Assembly (NCBI RefSeq): GCF_000767055.1
Contig: NZ_CP006764.1
Location: forward strand, 2,604,001-2,668,000
Source of the DNA: Corynebacterium doosanense CAU 212 = DSM 45436
Lineage (GTDB): Bacteria > Actinomycetota > Actinomycetes > Mycobacteriales > Mycobacteriaceae
Direction of reading: 5' to 3'
DNA: 64,000 bases
Positions 60,314 to 64,000 of the stretch are shown here, piece after piece. Within the stretch, counting starts at the first letter, position 1. Each line of letters opens with the position of its first letter. Under the pieces are notes generated by a model that saw only the letters and a list, made by a program, of their open reading frames with translations, was not told the origin of the DNA and searched no databases. The position numbers were made by a program, and so were the translations under genes.

Positions 60314-61492
60314 TTGGCACACGAAGCACGGATCGGCGACAGCAACGCCAGAGTTGCTGAGGCCCGCTCTACGCTCGCTCGCCTGGGTTACCTCACCGGC
60401 GACGACGAGGTTCCCGACTGGAAGGCCCGGAAGTTCAACGAGAGCGACAAGTACTTCGACGAGGGCCTGGCCGACGTTCTCAAGGCGTTCCAGCAGTCCC
60501 GCGGAATCATCCCCTCCGGGGAGCTCGACACGATGACACTGCGCGAACTCCGCCACGCGTCCTACCAGCTCGGCGCCCGTGTCCTCAGCTACCAGCCGGG
60601 TAACGAATTCGTCGGCGACGACGTCGCCCAGCTGCAGAAGCAGATGCAGGAGCTGGGTTTCTACTCCCACCGCGTCGACGGGCTGTTCGGCGAACGCACC
60701 TACCACGCACTGGCGACCTACCAGCTGAACTCCGGGCTGCAGGACGACGGCGTCTGCGGGCCCGACACCCTGCGCGCACTCTCCCTGCTGGGCCGGCGCA
60801 TCAAGGGCGGTTCCCCCCAGGCGATCCGGGAGCGGGAGAACGTCCGCGACGCCGGGCCACAGCTCGCCGGCAAGCGGGTCGTCATCGACCCCGCGCTCGG
60901 CGGAGTGAACAAGGGCCGCGTCGTCAGCGGCAGACTCGGGGAGATCACCGAGGAGGAGCTCCTGTGGGATCTCGCCTCCCGCGTGGAGGGCCGCATGATC
61001 ACCGCGAGCATGGAGACCATCATCTCCCGGCCGCGCACGGACGATCCCGACCCCCAGACCCGCGCCGACATGGCCAACGCCTTCGGCGCCGATCTCATGA
61101 TCTCCCTGCACTGCGACCATTACCCCAACGAAAAGGCCAACGGCTCGGCCACGTTCTACTTCGGCTCCGAGACGGGCGCGTCCTCGCTGACCGGCGAGCT
61201 GCTCTCCGGCTTCATCCAGCGCGAGATCGCCGCCCGCACGCCGCTGGCCAACTGCGGCAACCACGCCCGTACCTGGCAGCTGCTGCGCCTAACCACCATG
61301 CCCACCATCGAGGTGGTCACCGGATACCTCTCCAACCCGCGGGACATCTCCGTGCTCGCGGACCCCGCCATGCGCGACAAGATCGCCGAGGCCATCGTCG
61401 TCTCTGTCAAGCGCCTCTACCTGCTCGACGACGACCACCAGCCCACCGGCACCTACAACTTCTCGCAGCTTCTGCGCGCCGAGCAGGGTTAA
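60314..61492 (+). CDS. cwlM: CwlM-type protein: peptidoglycan-binding and amidase-like domains
   Basis: 392 residues from a TTG. Two PG_binding_1 repeats (about 12-80 and 100-160) precede an Amidase_3 domain (about 188-375). The zinc ligand normally in DPGHGG is replaced: DPALGG (Leu195). The SLHCDH His is kept. No signal peptide, so cytoplasmic. In mycobacteria CwlM is a phosphorylated activator of MurA rather than a wall hydrolase; the lost His supports such a role here. Its stop overlaps the convergent GNAT stop. Confidence 0.88.
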   Translation: MAHEARIGDSNARVAEARSTLARLGYLTGDDEVPDWKARKFNESDKYFDEGLADVLKAFQQSRGIIPSGELDTMTLRELRHASYQLGARVLSYQPGNEFVGDDVAQLQKQMQELGFYSHRVDGLFGERTYHALATYQLNSGLQDDGVCGPDTLRALSLLGRRIKGGSPQAIRERENVRDAGPQLAGKRVVIDPALGGVNKGRVVSGRLGEITEEELLWDLASRVEGRMITASMETIISRPRTDDPDPQTRADMANAFGADLMISLHCDHYPNEKANGSATFYFGSETGASSLTGELLSGFIQREIAARTPLANCGNHARTWQLLRLTTMPTIEVVTGYLSNPRDISVLADPAMRDKIAEAIVVSVKRLYLLDDDHQPTGTYNFSQLLRAEQG

Positions 61493-62148
61493 CGCCCCGG
61501 GGCCACCAGCGCGGCCTCTCGCAACAGCATTTCGATGTCGGCCGCGCTGAGCAGGTCACGCGCCGGCGGCAGCTCCAGCCGCATCCGGGGCAGGACCGGG
61601 TGATCGCGCTCGACGCGGAACCCCGCGCCCTCGAGGTGGTCCACACCCAGCAGTCCGATCTCCTCGCGTTGCGCGACCACGGAGAGCACGTCGTCGATCT
61701 CCTCGTCCACGGCGAAGTACTCCACATCCCCGCGCAGCCCGAACGCCTCCACCGCGGAAAATCCCCGGCCGGTGAGGTCCATGATGGCGCTGTCGAGCAG
61801 GACCGACTCCAGGCCTCGGCCGAGGAGCCGGGGGTCGATGAACAGTGAGGTGATCAGCTGGGCGTCGTCACGCACGGGTGCCGAGGGCAGGGCGCGCGCT
61901 CCCGGGGCCTCGGCGGGGGAGCAGTAGAGCACCGTCGCTGCGACATCCTCGAAGGAGAGGGTGAAGCCGCAAGTGCCGTACTCCGTGAGCCGACCGGCGA
62001 GCAGGGCCTCCTTCTCGAAGCGCTGCTCACCCGCCTTCTCCACCCGCGCCCGTGCCGCCGGTTCCATCTCCCAGAACAGGCTCGTGGCCGCGCCCGGGTG
62101 GATGGTGTCCAGGTTGTCCTGGGCCAGCGGTCGAAGTCGCGGATCCAT
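61489..62148 (-). CDS. GNAT-like protein adjacent to parB
   Basis: 219 residues from the ATG at 62146-62148, eight bases after the parB stop. The start MDPRLRPLAQDNLDTIHPGA and the stretch LITSLFIDPRLLGRGLESVLLDSAIMDLTGRGFSAVEAFG (acetyl-CoA loop LLGRGLES) fit a degenerate N-acetyltransferase. The matching mycobacterial gene (Rv3916c) is also unassigned. Cotranscribed with parAB. Confidence 0.78.
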   Translation of the reverse strand: MDPRLRPLAQDNLDTIHPGAATSLFWEMEPAARARVEKAGEQRFEKEALLAGRLTEYGTCGFTLSFEDVAATVLYCSPAEAPGARALPSAPVRDDAQLITSLFIDPRLLGRGLESVLLDSAIMDLTGRGFSAVEAFGLRGDVEYFAVDEEIDDVLSVVAQREEIGLLGVDHLEGAGFRVERDHPVLPRMRLELPPARDLLSAADIEMLLREAALVAPGR

Positions 62149-62156
62149 GGGCCCGA

Positions 62157-63206
62157 CTAGTCGTCCCGGCCCTCGATGATGGACAGAATGCGTTCGAAAT
62201 CGTCCCGGTCGCCGAACTCCACGACGAGTTTGCCCTTGCGCTTGCCCATGGTCACCGACACCTTGGTCTCCCATTCATCGGCAAGACGCTCGGCGGCCGC
62301 GGTGGCGAACTCCGGGGCGGGTGTGAGGCGTCGCTTGGCGACGGGCGTGGCCGCCGCTCCCCGGGAGTTGAGCAGCGACACCTCCTCCTCGGTGGAACGC
62401 ACCGAGAGCCCCTCGCGCACGATGCGCTCGGCCAGGTGATCCTGTGCCTGGGCGGCGTCGTCCACCTTCACGCCGAGCAGTGCGCGGGCATGACCGGCGG
62501 AGAGCACGCCGGCGGCGACGCGCTTCTGCACGGGCACCGGCAGCTGGGCCAGACGGATGGTGTTGGTGATCACCGATCGGGACCGGCCGAGACGCTCGGC
62601 GAGCTCCCCGTGGGTGACCCCGAACTCCTGGAGCAGCTGCTGGTAGGCGGCGGCCTCCTCCAGGGGGTTGAGCTGCACGCGGTGGATGTTCTCCAGCAGC
62701 GCGTCGCGCAGCATGTCCTCGTCGGCGGTGTCGCGGACGATGGCGGGGATCTTCTTCAGCCCCGCCTTCGACGACGCGCGCCAACGGCGCTCGCCCATGA
62801 TGAGCTCGTAACCGTCATCGTCGGCGGCACGCCGTACGACGATGGGCTGCAGCAGGCCGAACTCCGAGATGGAGTGCACCAGCTCGGCGAGTTCCTCCTC
62901 GTCGAAGACCTCGCGCGGGTTCTTCGAGTTGGGCCGGATCGACCCGATGGGCAGTTCCTCGTATGTGGCACCGTAACCGGAGCCGGAGTCCTGCGAGACA
63001 GCCTTCTGCAGCGACTTCGCGGTCTCCGCGCCGGCGGAACCCGTGTAGGTCGGGGCACCGGGGACAGCCGAGTTGCCGAAGATGAGGTCTGCCGCGCCGT
63101 TACCGATCTTCGGGCGCGGTGCGTCCCCCGCCTCGGGCCCGGGGCCGGAGGGAATGAGGGCGCCCAGGCCGCGGCCCAACCCACCCTTGCGTGGTTTGTC
63201 TGCCAT
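62157..63206 (-). CDS. parB: Chromosome-partitioning protein ParB (CTPase, parS-binding)
   Basis: 349 residues. The N-terminal domain (after a disordered 90) has the CTP-binding motifs LLQPIVVR and GERRWRAS with [10 protein letters not shown]. The helix-turn-helix ([26 protein letters not shown]) reads parS. The C-terminal part dimerises. It loads on the parS sites listed here and slides as a clamp, organising the origin with ParA, SMC and DivIVA/Wag31. Its ATG follows the parA stop directly. Confidence 0.97.
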   Translation of the reverse strand: MADKPRKGGLGRGLGALIPSGPGPEAGDAPRPKIGNGAADLIFGNSAVPGAPTYTGSAGAETAKSLQKAVSQDSGSGYGATYEELPIGSIRPNSKNPREVFDEEELAELVHSISEFGLLQPIVVRRAADDDGYELIMGERRWRASSKAGLKKIPAIVRDTADEDMLRDALLENIHRVQLNPLEEAAAYQQLLQEFGVTHGELAERLGRSRSVITNTIRLAQLPVPVQKRVAAGVLSAGHARALLGVKVDDAAQAQDHLAERIVREGLSVRSTEEEVSLLNSRGAAATPVAKRRLTPAPEFATAAAERLADEWETKVSVTMGKRKGKLVVEFGDRDDFERILSIIEGRDD

Positions 63207-64000
63207 CTATTCCTGCTCCTTGTCGTGTTCGCTGAGAAGCTCCCGTGTCGCGGGACTGACACCGATGGGACCGGTGGATTCGTGCGGGAGGTAGTCGCCG
63301 CGGGTGGCCAGCTCCTTGGCCGCGTCGAGGTAGGCCAGGGCGCCCCGGGAGCCCGGGTCGTAGTCGATGACGGTCTGGGCGTAGCCGGGTGCCTCGGAGA
63401 TCTTCACGCTGCGCGGGATGATGTTCTTCAGCACCACGTCGCCGAACTGGCCGCGCACCTCGTCCACGACCTGCTGGGACAGCTTGGTGCGGCCGTCGTA
63501 CATGGTCATGAGCACGGCGGAGATGTGCAGGTTGGTGTTGAGGTGCTCGCGGATCATGGAGATGTTGCCCAGCAGCTGGCCCACCCCCTCGAGCGCGTAG
63601 TACTCGCACTGGATGGGGATGATGACCTCGTCGACCGCGGTCATGGCGTTGATGGTGAGCAGGCCCAGGGACGGCGGGCAGTCGATGATGATGTAGTCGA
63701 AACCCTCGTCGGCGACGTGGCCCTTCCGCAGCGCATCCGCCAGTCGATATTCGCGGCGCACCAGCGACACCAGCTCAATCTCGGCGCCGGCAAGGTCGAT
63801 GGTCGCGGGAATGCAGAAGAGGTTCTCGTTGGCGGAGCGGTGGATGGCCTCCTCCGCGGTGGCCTCGCCGATGAGCAGCTCATAGGAGCTGGTGGTGCCG
63901 GCGCGGTGGTCGACCCCGAGGGCGGTGGAGGCGTTGCCCTGCGGATCCAGGTCCACCACGAGCACCTTCAACCCATGGTGGGAGAGCGCGGCGGCGAGGT
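63207..64000 (-). CDS. parA: Chromosome-partitioning ATPase ParA (cut by window edge)
   Basis: About 264 C-terminal residues are present, starting inside LAAALSHHGLKVLVVDLDPQGNAST. The Walker A KGGVGKT lies just outside. Visible are the deviant Walker A' aspartate (VVDLDPQGN), Walker B FDYIIIDCPPSLGLLTINAM and the DNA-binding end. It forms gradients on the nucleoid that move ParB-parS. The stop abuts the parB start. gidB and oriC should lie to the right. Confidence 0.96.
   Translation of the reverse strand, partial: LAAALSHHGLKVLVVDLDPQGNASTALGVDHRAGTTSSYELLIGEATAEEAIHRSANENLFCIPATIDLAGAEIELVSLVRREYRLADALRKGHVADEGFDYIIIDCPPSLGLLTINAMTAVDEVIIPIQCEYYALEGVGQLLGNISMIREHLNTNLHISAVLMTMYDGRTKLSQQVVDEVRGQFGDVVLKNIIPRSVKISEAPGYAQTVIDYDPGSRGALAYLDAAKELATRGDYLPHESTGPIGVSPATRELLSEHDKEQE

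Noticed and set aside
1-64000. tRNA, rRNA, CRISPR array, IS element or prophage
   Set aside because: No cloverleaf-like gene, spaced direct-repeat array, transposase, integrase or terminal inverted repeat pair was seen by eye; a tRNA scan would be needed to exclude tRNAs fully.

Overview
The window is chromosomal DNA of a high-GC actinobacterium, almost certainly a Corynebacterium. Evidence is the trp operon with a three-Trp leader peptide and fused trpCF, a chrSA/hrtBA-type heme block, a MurJ fused to a pseudokinase, and the order cca-mutT4-DUF6049-murJ-sigM-trxB-trxA-cwlM-GNAT-parB-parA, which also flanks the origin in mycobacteria. No rRNA, tRNA, IS element, prophage or CRISPR array was seen. 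parA runs off the right edge, so oriC/dnaA should lie a few kb beyond base 64000, and the window is the origin-proximal part of one replichore.

Layout. 1-7 kb: replication, translation and wall block (dnaB start, rplI, ssb, rpsF, small membrane protein, GT87 mannosyltransferase, ponA-type class A PBP, DUF5318), with a cluster of DnaA boxes in the dnaB leader. 7-12 kb: MarR regulator, universal stress protein, membrane protein, TrhO, an unknown protein, class III aminotransferase. 12-16 kb: heme-export-like ABC transporter (hrtAB) divergent from its two-component system (chrSA). 16-19.5 kb: a second, convergent two-component system embedded with a 60-residue secreted peptide and a large secreted beta-rich protein; the two secreted genes share an exact 16-bp upstream element. 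19-30.7 kb: metabolic and repair genes (Nei, DUF1846, FadH, SGNH hydrolase, NAD(P)HX repair, AlkZ-like protein, flavin monooxygenase), a small membrane gene with an in-frame stop, and a frameshifted FGGY sugar kinase. 30.7-36.8 kb: two DUF202 proteins, leuS, an RclA-like flavoenzyme, a PH-domain protein, a lipoprotein. 36.8-46 kb: DAACS symporter, SdpI-like protein, and the attenuator-controlled trpLEGD(CF)BA operon. 46-51 kb: Rieske lipoprotein, bile-acid-type symporter, azlCD, yqgE, cca. 51-64 kb: mutT4-like, DUF6049, murJ, sigM, trxBA, cwlM, GNAT, parBA.

DNA-level signals cut across the genes. Five parS sites lie at 36.8-47.4 kb, two of them in frame inside trpCF. The 11-mer GCTTRTCGACG recurs over twenty times on both strands and in several reading frames; it is the strongest unexplained signal here. 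Together with the DnaA-box cluster, these give the window several layers of chromosome-maintenance information. The best candidate for an undescribed functional system is the secreted-peptide / two-component / secreted beta-protein module at 15.9-19.4 kb.
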